DNA from: Aequitasia blattaphilus
Lineage (GTDB): Bacteria; Bacillota; Clostridia; Lachnospirales; Lachnospiraceae
Reading direction: 5' to 3'
DNA length: 64,000 nucleotides
NCBI RefSeq assembly: GCF_024721305.1
Contig: NZ_JAMXOD010000003.1
Coordinates: forward strand, 167,957-231,956
Numbering within the stretch: the stretch's first letter is position 1; each line of letters begins with the position of its first letter. Made by a program: the position numbers and the translations under genes. Positions 54,140 through 63,276 of this stretch are shown here, piece by piece. A model generated the notes under the pieces. That model searched no databases. It had not been told where the DNA came from and was given only the letters and a program-made list of their open reading frames with translations.

Positions 54140-55441
54140 TCAAAGTTTTTCTACAGTATAGCACGCTTCAAAAGCTGTATCCAGAGCCGAAATCAAATCT
54201 TCTACCTTTTCAATTCCTATTGACAAGCGAATCGTATTTCGTTTAATCCCCTGTTCAGCCAGCTCCTCTTCCGTACTTTGACTGTGGGTGGTAGTCGCTG
54301 GATGAATTACCAGAGATTTCACATCTGCAACATTTGCCAGCAAAGAAAAAATCTCCAGATGATCAATAAAGTCCTGGGCTGTTTTTTGATTTCCCTTTAT
54401 CTCAAAGGTAAAGATAGAGCCACCACCTTTGGGGAGATATTTTTTGTAGAGCCTATGACTTGCTTCTGTCTCCAAGGATGGATGATGAACCGCTTCCACC
54501 TGAGGATGTCTCACCAAATAGTCTACAACCTTCAAAGCATTTTCTACATGACGTTCCATTCTTAAAGACAGAGTTTCCAGTCCCTGTAGAAATAAAAATC
54601 CATGAAATGGTGAAAGAGTCGCACCGGTATCCCGCAATAGAATTGCTCTAATATAGGTACCAAATGCTGTTGGACCTGCCGCTTCTGCAAAAGAGATTCC
54701 GTGGTAGCTTGGATTTGCTTCCGAAATCCATGGGTACTTACCACTGCTTTTCCAGTCAAAAGTGCCGCCTTCTATAATAACTCCTCCAATGGCTGTTCCA
54801 TGTCCTCCAATAAACTTTGTAGCGGAATGCACTACAATATCTGCACCATATTCCAGTGGCCGAATTAGGTAGGGCGTGGCAAAGGTCGAATCCACCACCA
54901 GTGGAATATTGTATTTGTGAGCAATCTCTGCTATTTTTTCTAAATCCACCAAATTGGAATTCGGATTACCTAAGGTTTCAACAAAGATTGCCTTTGTATT
55001 ATCTCTGATTGCTGACTCAAAGGCTCCCTCTTCTTCTGGATCCACAAAAGTAGTTGTTATGTTATTGGATAATGGTAACGTATGAGCCAATAGATTATAG
55101 GTTCCACCATAAATCGTTTTTGCCGCTACTATATGTTCTCCCGCTTTTGCCAATGCTTCTATGGTGTAAGTAATTGCTGCCGCTCCTGATGCTACTGCTA
55201 ATGCTCCCGCTCCTCCTTCTAAAGATGCAATTCTCTCTTCAAAAACACTTTGAGTCGGATTCGTCAGTCTTCCATAAATATTTCCAGCATCACGAAGCCC
55301 AAAGCGGTCTGCTGCATGCTGTGCGTCGTGAAATACATAAGATGTTGTGGCATAAATAGGCACCGCCCGTGCGTCTGTACTTATATCGGCTTGCTCTTGT
55401 CCTACATGTACTTGTCTTGTTTCAAATCCCCAGTTTTTCAT
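54140..55441 (-). CDS. metY: O-acetylhomoserine sulfhydrylase
   Basis: A PLP enzyme forming homocysteine from O-acetylhomoserine and sulfide. The 433-residue protein has [16 protein letters not shown] at the start, [21 protein letters not shown], and the PLP lysine in [18 protein letters not shown] (near residue 210). The length of over 420 and the [14 protein letters not shown] segment favour MetY over the shorter cystathionine gamma-synthase. It heads the operon with lysR and metF. Confidence 0.93.
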   Translation of the reverse strand: MKNWGFETRQVHVGQEQADISTDARAVPIYATTSYVFHDAQHAADRFGLRDAGNIYGRLTNPTQSVFEERIASLEGGAGALAVASGAAAITYTIEALAKAGEHIVAAKTIYGGTYNLLAHTLPLSNNITTTFVDPEEEGAFESAIRDNTKAIFVETLGNPNSNLVDLEKIAEIAHKYNIPLVVDSTFATPYLIRPLEYGADIVVHSATKFIGGHGTAIGGVIIEGGTFDWKSSGKYPWISEANPSYHGISFAEAAGPTAFGTYIRAILLRDTGATLSPFHGFLFLQGLETLSLRMERHVENALKVVDYLVRHPQVEAVHHPSLETEASHRLYKKYLPKGGGSIFTFEIKGNQKTAQDFIDHLEIFSLLANVADVKSLVIHPATTTHSQSTEEELAEQGIKRNTIRLSIGIEKVEDLISALDTAFEACYTVEKL

Positions 55442-55471
55442 TGTTGTTCCTCCTTTTCTATATTTGAATCA

Positions 55472-55501
55472 ATATTATCACCTCATTTTATAACCGTCCA
55501 A
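55472..55501 (-). promoter_or_regulatory. promoter of the metY-lysR-metF operon
   Basis: TTGGAC (55496-55501), an 18-base spacer and TAATAT (55472-55477) on the minus strand. No SAM riboswitch is seen in the 35-base leader. Confidence 0.6.
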
Positions 55502-55506
55502 TACGC

Positions 55507-55555
55507 AAAAAAGATAGCCAGTTATAATTTGAATCTATAACTGGCTATCTTTTTA
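55507..55555 (-). terminator. terminator of the sugar ABC-GH172 operon
   Basis: AAAAAGATAGCCAGTTATA pairs perfectly with TATAACTGGCTATCTTTTT around a nine-base loop, with a T-run on the minus strand. It follows the GH172 stop by eight bases. Confidence 0.9.
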
Positions 55556-55562
55556 TTTACTT

Positions 55563-56675
55563 CTATCTTGGCCATCTTTCTTCTTTGCTCATCAACTTGT
55601 CAAATGGGCAATGAGGTTCACTTTGATACCAGTAAGCTACACTCGCCAAATCATCTTGTCTTTCAAAAAGTCCTTTGTAGCTTACACCTATTTGTTGGAC
55701 TGTTACTTTTAAATCCTCTTCAAAGTATATGGGATCCTCTATATGCCAGCGATAAAATCCTCGCATCGGCGGACAATCATCATTGTGATAGGGATTATGA
55801 ATCAATTCATCATTCTTACTATAGTATGGATATCCCAAGTACATAGAATTGTAAGTTTGTTCCACAGTTTTTCCCAGTTCCTGGTGTGCAAAACTCCAGG
55901 AGCCACCAAAATAGTCCTCCATTCCTGTTCCACAAATTGTGGGATATGGATCGTCTCCGTCTAAGAAAAATTTCACTTCTCCTTCTCCCCACCAATATCT
56001 TTCTAAAGTAGAAAGTGCAATATATGTTCCTACGTAATGCCCTTTCCCCTTAATTCCATCCACAATCACATAATCTTCACCGATATTCGTAATTCTTTGT
56101 CTGCGCCATTTTGCATGAAAATATGCGATATCTTCTGGTAAACTGTCATGAAGATTATAATCAATCTGATAGAAAAATGCCGGTATTTCATTTTCATGCT
56201 GATTTTCTAATGTGATCTTTGCTTTACTATGAAAGGGCATTTGGAAATAACTATTAAATCCTCTGTTTGGAATGACTGCAATAGGTAAAGAATTCACATT
56301 GCATTCTCTTGCAAATCCACAGCAGAAAAAATCTCCTAATGGACTCTCCACTGAGGGTACATCCTCATCATCCCAATACATACGTATTACTAAATCTCGA
56401 AGAACAAAGCAGTCAGCATCCGTGGTCTTATTATCTACAGTAACCCATATATGATTAATAATTCCGGCCCCTTCTATTTCTGCTAAAGTCACTGTCTTTC
56501 CTGGAGCAATTTGTCTCAAACAGGGATTACCCTTCCTTGATGGTCCCAAGTGACTAGCACTCCTGCCACCTTTTCCCTTTTCTCCTTTGGGATTCTCTGC
56601 ATTAATAGTTCTGGATTGGATGTTCTTTTGCATTGGAAGACCTGCCAGTCCACCATACATCAAATTTGTATTCAT
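55563..56675 (-). CDS. GH172 (DUF2961) glycoside hydrolase
   Basis: A 370-residue cytoplasmic protein of the DUF2961 family, now GH172, whose studied members act on fructofuranosides, difructose anhydride or arabinofuranosides. Visible family features: GKTVTLAEIEGAGIINHIW near residue 60, LRDLVIRMYWDDEDVPSVE, SPLGDFFCCGF, and the acidic residues in GEGEVKFFLDGDD and GTGMEDYFGGSW, candidates for catalysis. There is no signal peptide, so it would act on imported sugar. It starts on the last base of the permease stop (TAATG), in an operon with an ABC importer. Confidence 0.85.
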   Translation of the reverse strand: MNTNLMYGGLAGLPMQKNIQSRTINAENPKGEKGKGGRSASHLGPSRKGNPCLRQIAPGKTVTLAEIEGAGIINHIWVTVDNKTTDADCFVLRDLVIRMYWDDEDVPSVESPLGDFFCCGFARECNVNSLPIAVIPNRGFNSYFQMPFHSKAKITLENQHENEIPAFFYQIDYNLHDSLPEDIAYFHAKWRRQRITNIGEDYVIVDGIKGKGHYVGTYIALSTLERYWWGEGEVKFFLDGDDPYPTICGTGMEDYFGGSWSFAHQELGKTVEQTYNSMYLGYPYYSKNDELIHNPYHNDDCPPMRGFYRWHIEDPIYFEEDLKVTVQQIGVSYKGLFERQDDLASVAYWYQSEPHCPFDKLMSKEERWPR

Positions 56676-57514
56676 TATTGCTTCACTCCTCCTGCCATAA
56701 TTCCTTCCATAATCTGTTTTTCAAAAAACAGTACAAAAATAATAATTGGACACAATATAATCCAGCCCATTGTACTTACTAATTCCCATGGCATACTATA
56801 AGACATCTCTCTTGGAAGAGTAGTAATTGCAACACTCAGCACTTCAATTCTCTGTGAAAAGAACAGCGGTGTAAATAGGTCATTTAAGCAAGTTATAAAA
56901 TTAATGATTAAAATCGTTGCAATTGCTGGCTTCATAAGAGGAAGTGTAATCAAAAACAACTTTTGCCACATATTTGCTCCATCAACCTCTGCTGCTTCGT
57001 CTAATGTCACGGGAATCTCTCCCAAAAAATTCCCCAATATAATCATTGTGAAGGGAATCAATGCACTTGTATACAGCACAACCAGCCCTGGAAAGGTATC
57101 CACAAGTCCAAACATCTTAAACAAATCATAAAGAGGTCTAGCTGTTACAATTCCTGGAACAAGCGCTGAAGCAACCAATGCTCCATAAGCCATCTTCAAA
57201 CCTTTACTTACATATCTGGTAAATGCATATGCTGCCATCAAACATATAATTGTTGAAACCAGCAGGGCAAAAAACGTAATTATTCCCGTATTTTTTATCT
57301 TTTCTCCTAATTTCATCTGTGTAAATAACCGAATATAGTTCTCCAAGGTGGGATTTTCTGGTATATATTTAATTGGCGCGTTAAACAAATCCTGTTTCGG
57401 CGTTATGGAAGAAATAAACACCCAGTATAATGGGAACAAAATAATAAATGAAACTATTCCCGTTAGCACCCACCTAAAAATACCTAATGGAGATTTTTTC
57501 TTTCTTTTCTTCAT
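56675..57514 (-). CDS. carbohydrate ABC transporter permease, MalG type
   Basis: A 279-residue permease with six helices. The EAA loop shows as LDEAAEVDGANMWQKLFLIT near residue 170. The C-terminal stretch is short. It works with the preceding permease and solute-binding protein, and overlaps the GH172 gene by one base. No ATPase gene is nearby; MsmX-type sharing is likely. Confidence 0.92.
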   Translation of the reverse strand: MKKRKKKSPLGIFRWVLTGIVSFIILFPLYWVFISSITPKQDLFNAPIKYIPENPTLENYIRLFTQMKLGEKIKNTGIITFFALLVSTIICLMAAYAFTRYVSKGLKMAYGALVASALVPGIVTARPLYDLFKMFGLVDTFPGLVVLYTSALIPFTMIILGNFLGEIPVTLDEAAEVDGANMWQKLFLITLPLMKPAIATILIINFITCLNDLFTPLFFSQRIEVLSVAITTLPREMSYSMPWELVSTMGWIILCPIIIFVLFFEKQIMEGIMAGGVKQ

Positions 57515-57529
57515 CTTTCTCCTCTTAAA

Positions 57530-58405
57530 TCAATCAAATTTTTTAATTGCCCGCAGCTGGATAAAACTTAGCACAACCATAACCAGGAACAGACACACTG
57601 CTATCGCCGATGCATAGCCTAGGTTTAGATTCGTAAAAGCCTCCTGCATAATTCGATACGCCACCAATGTGGTGGAATCTCCCGGCCCCCCAGAAGTCAT
57701 AGCATATACAAGATCAAAACTCGTCATTCTCCAAAGTGTAAAAAAGATCGATAAGCTTAAAATTGTCTTCATTATATTGGGCAAAGTAATTGAGAAAAAT
57801 GCTCGAATACTTCCTGCCCCATCTATCTTAGCCGCTTCATAAATGTCCGAAGATATAAATTGCAAGGCTGCTAAAACTAAAATGGCAAAGAAGGGTAAAT
57901 CCTTCCACAAATCCACTGCAATCACCGCCGCTCTGGCTGATCCTGATTTGACCAGCCAATCGAAATGAAATCCCGGTACAATTCTTCTAATCAAATCATT
58001 TATCAGACCATAGGTATCATTAAATGCCCACCTTGCCGCCAATCCTGCCACAACCATGGGCATTGCCCATGGAATCAGCACAATTGTTCTAAGAAATTTC
58101 TTTCCTTTAAATTTCATATTAAGCATTAATGCCAGACAAACTCCTAAAACAAGATGAAAAGTCATTGAAACTATTGTAAAAATCGCAGTAAACTTAACTG
58201 AAGTAATCAATTTCGGGTCTGTTAATATCCGCATGTAATTACCCAATCCTACAAAATGAAATTCTTCACCTTTTAAAAGGCTCATATCGTAAGTACTATT
58301 TATAAATGTCATAATGATTGGGTAAATTGTCGTAAAACCTCTTACTAAAACCACTGGCAAAACAAGCAGCCATGCAATCCATAACTTTCTTTTCTTCTTT
58401 TCCAT
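57530..58405 (-). CDS. sugar ABC transporter permease, MalF type
   Basis: A 291-residue permease with six helices; the EAA loop is IYEAAKIDGAGSIRAFFSIT, near residue 190. The N-terminus opens with WLLVLPVVLVRGFTTIYPI. It lies 15 bases before the MalG-type gene and seven after the SBP stop. Confidence 0.92.
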   Translation of the reverse strand: MEKKKRKLWIAWLLVLPVVLVRGFTTIYPIIMTFINSTYDMSLLKGEEFHFVGLGNYMRILTDPKLITSVKFTAIFTIVSMTFHLVLGVCLALMLNMKFKGKKFLRTIVLIPWAMPMVVAGLAARWAFNDTYGLINDLIRRIVPGFHFDWLVKSGSARAAVIAVDLWKDLPFFAILVLAALQFISSDIYEAAKIDGAGSIRAFFSITLPNIMKTILSLSIFFTLWRMTSFDLVYAMTSGGPGDSTTLVAYRIMQEAFTNLNLGYASAIAVCLFLVMVVLSFIQLRAIKKFD

Positions 58406-58412
58406 TGAACTC

Positions 58413-59693
58413 CTACTCCGTAATATATGTGTCTACAGATGTCTGTGCCTTTTCACAATATTCTTCCATTGTCAAGTCTTCTGATATATACTGCTGAAAT
58501 AAAGAACCCATCTCACTAATAAATTCCATTGCTTGGGGTGCCATTGGACGTGCACGAAGTTCCGTTTCATTTACATATTCTTTAATTGCATCCAGACCCT
58601 CAATACCAATTTCTTCTAGTTCGTCACTATTTAATACATCTGATCTAGCAGGAATTCTTGAACACATCGCAGTATAATCAAGCTCTCCTTGTTCACTCGC
58701 TGCGTACTTCAGAAATTTCTCAGAGGCATCTTTATTCTTTGATGCACTGTTGAGTACGTACCCCCATGTAGACATATAAGCTGTCTTATTTTCAAAGGTG
58801 GGCATTGGCGCAATATGCTGCTTGTCTTCTCCATAATTTCCAGACTTAATAAAAGTGTCAATTGCTCCTACATACATAAAAACTGATGCATACTCTCCGT
58901 CAAAAAACTTCTGCATCATTGGGTCATACTGGTCTGCCAGCTGTGCAATTGGAGTCTCTCCATTTTTCATCATGTCGTACATGAATTTAACAGCCTCCTG
59001 TGTCTTTGGATTTGTCCAATCATAATAATCTCCACCAAAGAGATTGACAAAGGTTCCAATTGAATTAAAAACATAAGTTTTTTCCCAAGCGTCACCATAT
59101 CCATACTGGCCATCTACAGAATTTGCCACCACATATTTTTCGAAATCTTCTTTTGTTTTGATTTCATCGATTCCAGCTTTTTCCATCTTCTCTTCATCTA
59201 CCCAGAAAGCCAGAATATCCATAAAGCATGGAACAGAATAAACATTCTCTCCAACCATTGTCATTTCTTCCATGTACTCTTTTGGAAATTTTTCCAAAAT
59301 CTCCGCAGACATAACGGTATCCTGAAGTGGTTCTAAATATCCAGTGTTTTTAAATGCACTCATCATTTCATCATTAATAGTGATAATATCCACGCTGTCA
59401 TCACCCGAAGATAATATCGTAGTAATTTTCGCCTGTCTGTCATCCGTATTTGTCGGACACGCTACTGTTTCAATTTCTAACCCTGTTGCTTTCTCGGCCT
59501 TTTCAATATACTCATCAAAAGCATCACCAAAGGTAGTATCCTGAGACATAATTGTTATTTTGTTCGAACCTTCATTTTGTTCCACTTCCTTTTTGTCATT
59601 TCCTGCGTTTGGTTTCACACAGCCAACTGCAATACTCGCTACCATTGAAGCTACCAATAACAGACTTACTACTTTCTTCTTTTTCATTTTCAT
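58413..59693 (-). CDS. sugar ABC transporter solute-binding lipoprotein
   Basis: A 426-residue family-1 solute-binding lipoprotein. The signal peptide ends in a lipobox with Cys25 (SIAVGC), and the mature part begins KITIMSQDTTFGDAFDEYI. The PCFMDILAFWVDEEKMEKAG, GKTP-like ATP-free cleft segments and DYTAMCSRIPARSDV at the end are usual for oligosaccharide-binding members. It heads the importer-GH172 operon. The promoter has a poor -35, overlapped by one of two 21-bp-spaced repeats, indicating activator dependence. Confidence 0.92.
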   Translation of the reverse strand: MKMKKKKVVSLLLVASMVASIAVGCVKPNAGNDKKEVEQNEGSNKITIMSQDTTFGDAFDEYIEKAEKATGLEIETVACPTNTDDRQAKITTILSSGDDSVDIITINDEMMSAFKNTGYLEPLQDTVMSAEILEKFPKEYMEEMTMVGENVYSVPCFMDILAFWVDEEKMEKAGIDEIKTKEDFEKYVVANSVDGQYGYGDAWEKTYVFNSIGTFVNLFGGDYYDWTNPKTQEAVKFMYDMMKNGETPIAQLADQYDPMMQKFFDGEYASVFMYVGAIDTFIKSGNYGEDKQHIAPMPTFENKTAYMSTWGYVLNSASKNKDASEKFLKYAASEQGELDYTAMCSRIPARSDVLNSDELEEIGIEGLDAIKEYVNETELRARPMAPQAMEFISEMGSLFQQYISEDLTMEEYCEKAQTSVDTYITE

Positions 59694-59756
59694 TTCCTCC
59701 TTCAGATTTTGTTTCTGAACACATCTTACAAAAATCGATGTGGATTATAAATATAT

Positions 59757-59788
59757 TATTTTTCGCATCTTTTATACTATTTTTCGTA
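59757..59788 (-). promoter_or_regulatory. direct repeats 21 bp apart: probable operator of the AraC-type response regulator
   Basis: On the minus strand TACGAAAAATA (59778-59788) and TGCGAAAAATA (59757-59767) match at 10 of 11 bases and start exactly 21 bases apart, two helical turns. The nearer copy covers the place of the -35 element of a TATAAT-like -10 in front of the SBP gene. This is the usual geometry for AraC-type activation by the neighbouring YesN-like regulator. It is also near the kinase promoter. Confidence 0.7.
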
Positions 59789-59802
59789 TTCTATAAAACG
59801 TA

Positions 59803-59831
59803 TTGTTTCGCAGAATTATTTCCATTATACT
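59803..59831 (+). promoter_or_regulatory. promoter of the kinase-regulator-DUF624 operon
   Basis: TTGTTT (59803-59808), a 17-base spacer and TATACT (59826-59831), about 28 bases before the start. It abuts the repeats that serve the divergent SBP gene. Confidence 0.65.
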
Positions 59832-59858
59832 AATATCACAAGATAAATGAGGTGGAAA

Positions 59859-61652
59859 ATGAAAAAAATATTTCGGTTTGTAAAAGGAACCTTCCGTGGA
59901 AAATTAATATTATGTTTCGTTTTGTGTGCAGTAATTCCAATTCTTACGATTGGATTCACTTCCTATTCAGTTTCTGTAAAAATTGCAAAGGATAAGCTGC
60001 TGGAAAGTACTTCTCTTTCCAGCCAGCAGGTTGCAAGAGCAATTACCGAACGTATGCAGCAGACAGAAAACATGGCGGACTCCGTGCATTTTAATCTCTA
60101 TGCCTTGAATCAAGTCCCAAAGGAGCCTCTTTATCAGTATCTTGGTCAGTTTTCAACTGTAAGAAATAACATCACTTCTCTGGCAAACGCCTTTGATGTG
60201 TATCATATTAGTATATTTGTTCCTTCTGACAACTTCGTGAGTCAGGAAGGGCTTAACTTCCTAAGCTTTCATGATTTGAATAAGTACTTTGTTTCCAAAG
60301 AAAATTTTATTGGTATAGGTGCGTCCCCGAAGTGGATTTATCAAAACAATATCTCGTTCCCTGTCACTGTAACTAAAGGGAACCTACCTTCCGGAATATT
60401 AACCTGCTACCGTTCTACCCAAAACTCCTCTGGAGAATTCGACTATATCTTTGGAATTCACATAACTTCCAAAGAACTATCATCCATTCTGCAGAATTCT
60501 TACACAAATAGCGATATTAATTCATTTTTATTAGATGAGAATGGAACCGTTATTGCAGCCAGAGACGAAGCTCAAATCGGATTCACATTATCCAAAGAAC
60601 GCGTTGATAATTATAGAAGTCACCTTAATGATTTCTCTTTTTCCACAAATTCTAACGAGGTACTGGTTGATGAAGTATATTCTAATTATACCTTAATAAC
60701 AGAAATTCCTGATTTTTACATCAAACATAACACTGAAATCCTGGTCAATATTATCCTTGTTTCTTTAATTGTGATTGTTCTCATTACTATCCTGGTAATT
60801 ATGTATGTCTCCGGAAGTTTGACAAAAAGAATCAACCAACTTTCCGTTGTTATGGAAAACACAAAATACGATCAAATACCAGAGCAAAACATTTTACCCT
60901 TCTCACCTCCTGCAAAGGAAGAAGATTTTGATGAAATTGACAAGCTTTCAAAAAATTTCGGTCAAATGCTTCAAGTATTAGATGAAAGTTTTAAGGATGT
61001 GCTGGACTTGTCGATTAAGGAAGAGCGACTAAACTACAGCCTACTACAATCTCAGATTAATCCACACTTTTTATACAATATATTAGGGTCTATCCGCACT
61101 CTTTTGTCTTTAAATAAACTGGAAGAAGCAGACCAGATGCTTTATGACCTGTCGAAGTTCTATCGAGGGCTGCTAAAAAAAACGAATGAACTGATTCCTA
61201 TTAAAGACGAATTGGAGATTGCGACTCTCTATATGAACATGGAAGCGCTTTGTAAAAACAATGCTTTTGATTGGGAAATTCACATGGATGACGGCATTGA
61301 AAATTTTTTAATCTGCAAATTTACTCTTCAACCAATTCTGGAAAACTCAATTCAGCACGGAATTTCCAGTATAAATGATAAGATGCATATTCAACTATCT
61401 ATTTCCTACAAAGAAGACATGATATCGATTCGAATTACAGACAACGGTTCTGGCATTGCACCTGATATTCTTGCCGATATCCAAAAAGATTTGTCCGAAA
61501 AAAACATTCGATATGACAAACACTTTGGCATCAACAATATAAATACACGTATTTCTTCATCTATTCAGGAATATGGAACCGTAAACATTCAGAGTGTTTT
61601 GGGAAAAGGTACCACTGTGCACATTTTAATCCCCCAAATACTAGAGAACTAG
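59859..61652 (+). CDS. sensor histidine kinase, YesM type
   Basis: A membrane sensor kinase of about 597 residues. Two membrane helices (about 15-35 and 293-315) flank a long external sensing domain; a HAMP segment follows, then the YesM-type kinase box with the phospho-accepting His in QSQINPHFLYNILGSIRTLL, and a HATPase domain with LQPILENSIQHGI and DNGSGIAPDI. The ATG at 59859 is preferred: AGGTGG lies just upstream, itself overlapping an alternative ATG at 59847. It would sense the sugar or its binding protein and phosphorylate the regulator encoded next. Confidence 0.9.
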   Translation: MKKIFRFVKGTFRGKLILCFVLCAVIPILTIGFTSYSVSVKIAKDKLLESTSLSSQQVARAITERMQQTENMADSVHFNLYALNQVPKEPLYQYLGQFSTVRNNITSLANAFDVYHISIFVPSDNFVSQEGLNFLSFHDLNKYFVSKENFIGIGASPKWIYQNNISFPVTVTKGNLPSGILTCYRSTQNSSGEFDYIFGIHITSKELSSILQNSYTNSDINSFLLDENGTVIAARDEAQIGFTLSKERVDNYRSHLNDFSFSTNSNEVLVDEVYSNYTLITEIPDFYIKHNTEILVNIILVSLIVIVLITILVIMYVSGSLTKRINQLSVVMENTKYDQIPEQNILPFSPPAKEEDFDEIDKLSKNFGQMLQVLDESFKDVLDLSIKEERLNYSLLQSQINPHFLYNILGSIRTLLSLNKLEEADQMLYDLSKFYRGLLKKTNELIPIKDELEIATLYMNMEALCKNNAFDWEIHMDDGIENFLICKFTLQPILENSIQHGISSINDKMHIQLSISYKEDMISIRITDNGSGIAPDILADIQKDLSEKNIRYDKHFGINNINTRISSSIQEYGTVNIQSVLGKGTTVHILIPQILEN

Positions 61653-61665
61653 AGAGGACCTAGCT

Positions 61666-63264
61666 ATGTATAAGATAATGATTGTAGACGATAACCACTT
61701 ATCTATAGAGGGTATATACAATAGAATCAATTGGCAACAGCTAAATGCCCAAGTAACTCACAAAGTCTATGACGGAAAAATGTCCCTTGAGATTTTAAAA
61801 AGCGAGGCCATAGATTTGATTATTTCCGATATTGAAATGCCTCAGTTGGATGGACTGTCACTTGCCAAGGAAGCTTTGACCATTCATCCTAATATAAAAA
61901 TCATTCTAATTAGTGCCTTTGATAAGTTTGAATACGCAAAACAAGCAATCCGTCTTGGCGCCTTTGATTACGTTGAAAAACCTTTAAACTATGAATATTT
62001 GGAACAAATTCTTAAGAAGGCTTTAAACTCTCTTGCCAACGAGCAAAAGAATCTAGCTATTCTTAAACACAGCAAACCATTAATGATTGACAATTTTTTC
62101 TTTGAGCTTCTTAATTCCACCTGCGAAGAAGCCAAATATAGTCTAGACAACTATCCCAACTATCTGAACTTGGAGTTAAATTACCGTTACTTTCAAACAA
62201 TCATTGTGCGTGTAGAAAACGCGAAAGAAATCAAAGACCGCATAGGAGTTGAAAAATATCATGTGAGCTTGATGAGCATTTCTGATAAAATAAAGGAAAG
62301 TTTGAAAGATGATTTTTTCATGGTTCACATTCTTTCTAATTTTAATGAGTTAATTGTTATCATTGGGCATAACTACTCTAGCTCAAAATATTTTCATAAA
62401 AGAGCCACAGAGATTTTTACTGACCTCTCAAGCACTCTTCATACTCAGATTTTCGAAGTACATATAGGAATTGGAAATGTCGTGAAATATTTATGGAATT
62501 TGGCTCTTTCTTACGAAGATGCCTCAAAAGCCTTAGAATACTGCTTTTTCTTTCCTCAAAAAGAGATTTTTGACATCCGGGATACCATAGGAAAGGGCTT
62601 GCCTCAGGAATTCTATCAAACCCAACACGAAGAAGAACTCATTCAATTAATCTGTAAAAAAGATTTGGATGCTCTCGAAGAATGGATGAATCAGCTTGCA
62701 AGAGAACTCCTTGCAAATTATCGAACAAAACAACTTGTCTTCATACAGATTTACACTCTTCTGGGAAGGCTTTTAAAATTCTTATATGAAATGGATATTG
62801 ACTCAAAAAACATCGAAAAAGAAATTATTGAAGTTTATAGTAAGATAGATGCCTTTAACAACAGCAGCGAAATCTTTAAATGGTTCAACAAAATTTGTAA
62901 ACTTGCATGCGAAAAAATGAATGCTTCCATAAAAACTTACCATGACAGAACTTGTGCTTCCGTTATATCTTATGTAAAGGAACACTACAATGATGCTAAC
63001 CTATCTCTCAATAACATTGCCGATTATGTCAACGTCAGTTCCTCACATTTAAGTGCACTCTTTAAAAAGAACAGTGGTACAAATATTTCCGATATCATTA
63101 CCAGTGTCCGAATTGATGCCGCATGTCAGTTACTCACTAATACGACGATTCCTCTTAAGGAAATCAGTGAAAAATCGGTTATACTAACCAATACTATTTC
63201 AGTTCCTGTTTCAAAAAGAAAACAGGCAAAACACCTTCCGTCTATCGTGAGGAATACACCTTGA
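61666..63264 (+). CDS. AraC-type response regulator, YesN type, with a frameshift in its C-terminal HTH
   Basis: A regulator of 532 residues as read. The receiver domain has VDDNHLSIEGI, phospho-acceptor Asp55 (LIISDIEMPQ) and Lys105 (YVEKPLN). A long middle region follows, and the AraC DNA-binding domain starts near residue 430 (first HTH intact: LSLNNIADYVNVSSSHLSALFKKNSG). At 63175-63177 the frame departs from the family pattern: after KEISEKS, the other frame reads GYTNQYYFSSCFKKKTGKTP as expected and would stop at 63284, overlapping the next start by eight bases. One base seems lost, so the second HTH is damaged unless it is a sequencing error. Confidence 0.85.
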   Translation: MYKIMIVDDNHLSIEGIYNRINWQQLNAQVTHKVYDGKMSLEILKSEAIDLIISDIEMPQLDGLSLAKEALTIHPNIKIILISAFDKFEYAKQAIRLGAFDYVEKPLNYEYLEQILKKALNSLANEQKNLAILKHSKPLMIDNFFFELLNSTCEEAKYSLDNYPNYLNLELNYRYFQTIIVRVENAKEIKDRIGVEKYHVSLMSISDKIKESLKDDFFMVHILSNFNELIVIIGHNYSSSKYFHKRATEIFTDLSSTLHTQIFEVHIGIGNVVKYLWNLALSYEDASKALEYCFFFPQKEIFDIRDTIGKGLPQEFYQTQHEEELIQLICKKDLDALEEWMNQLARELLANYRTKQLVFIQIYTLLGRLLKFLYEMDIDSKNIEKEIIEVYSKIDAFNNSSEIFKWFNKICKLACEKMNASIKTYHDRTCASVISYVKEHYNDANLSLNNIADYVNVSSSHLSALFKKNSGTNISDIITSVRIDAACQLLTNTTIPLKEISEKSVILTNTISVPVSKRKQAKHLPSIVRNTP

Positions 63265-63276
63265 AGGAGAAAATGC

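Noticed and set aside
55442-55505. A SAM riboswitch before metY
   Set aside because: The leader is about 25-35 bases and lacks any SAM-I core; control by the LysR protein is more likely.
59694-59756. A catabolite-response (cre) site near the SBP gene
   Set aside because: Several AT-rich dyads were checked by eye, but none keeps the central CG and the flanking TG/CA of a cre site.
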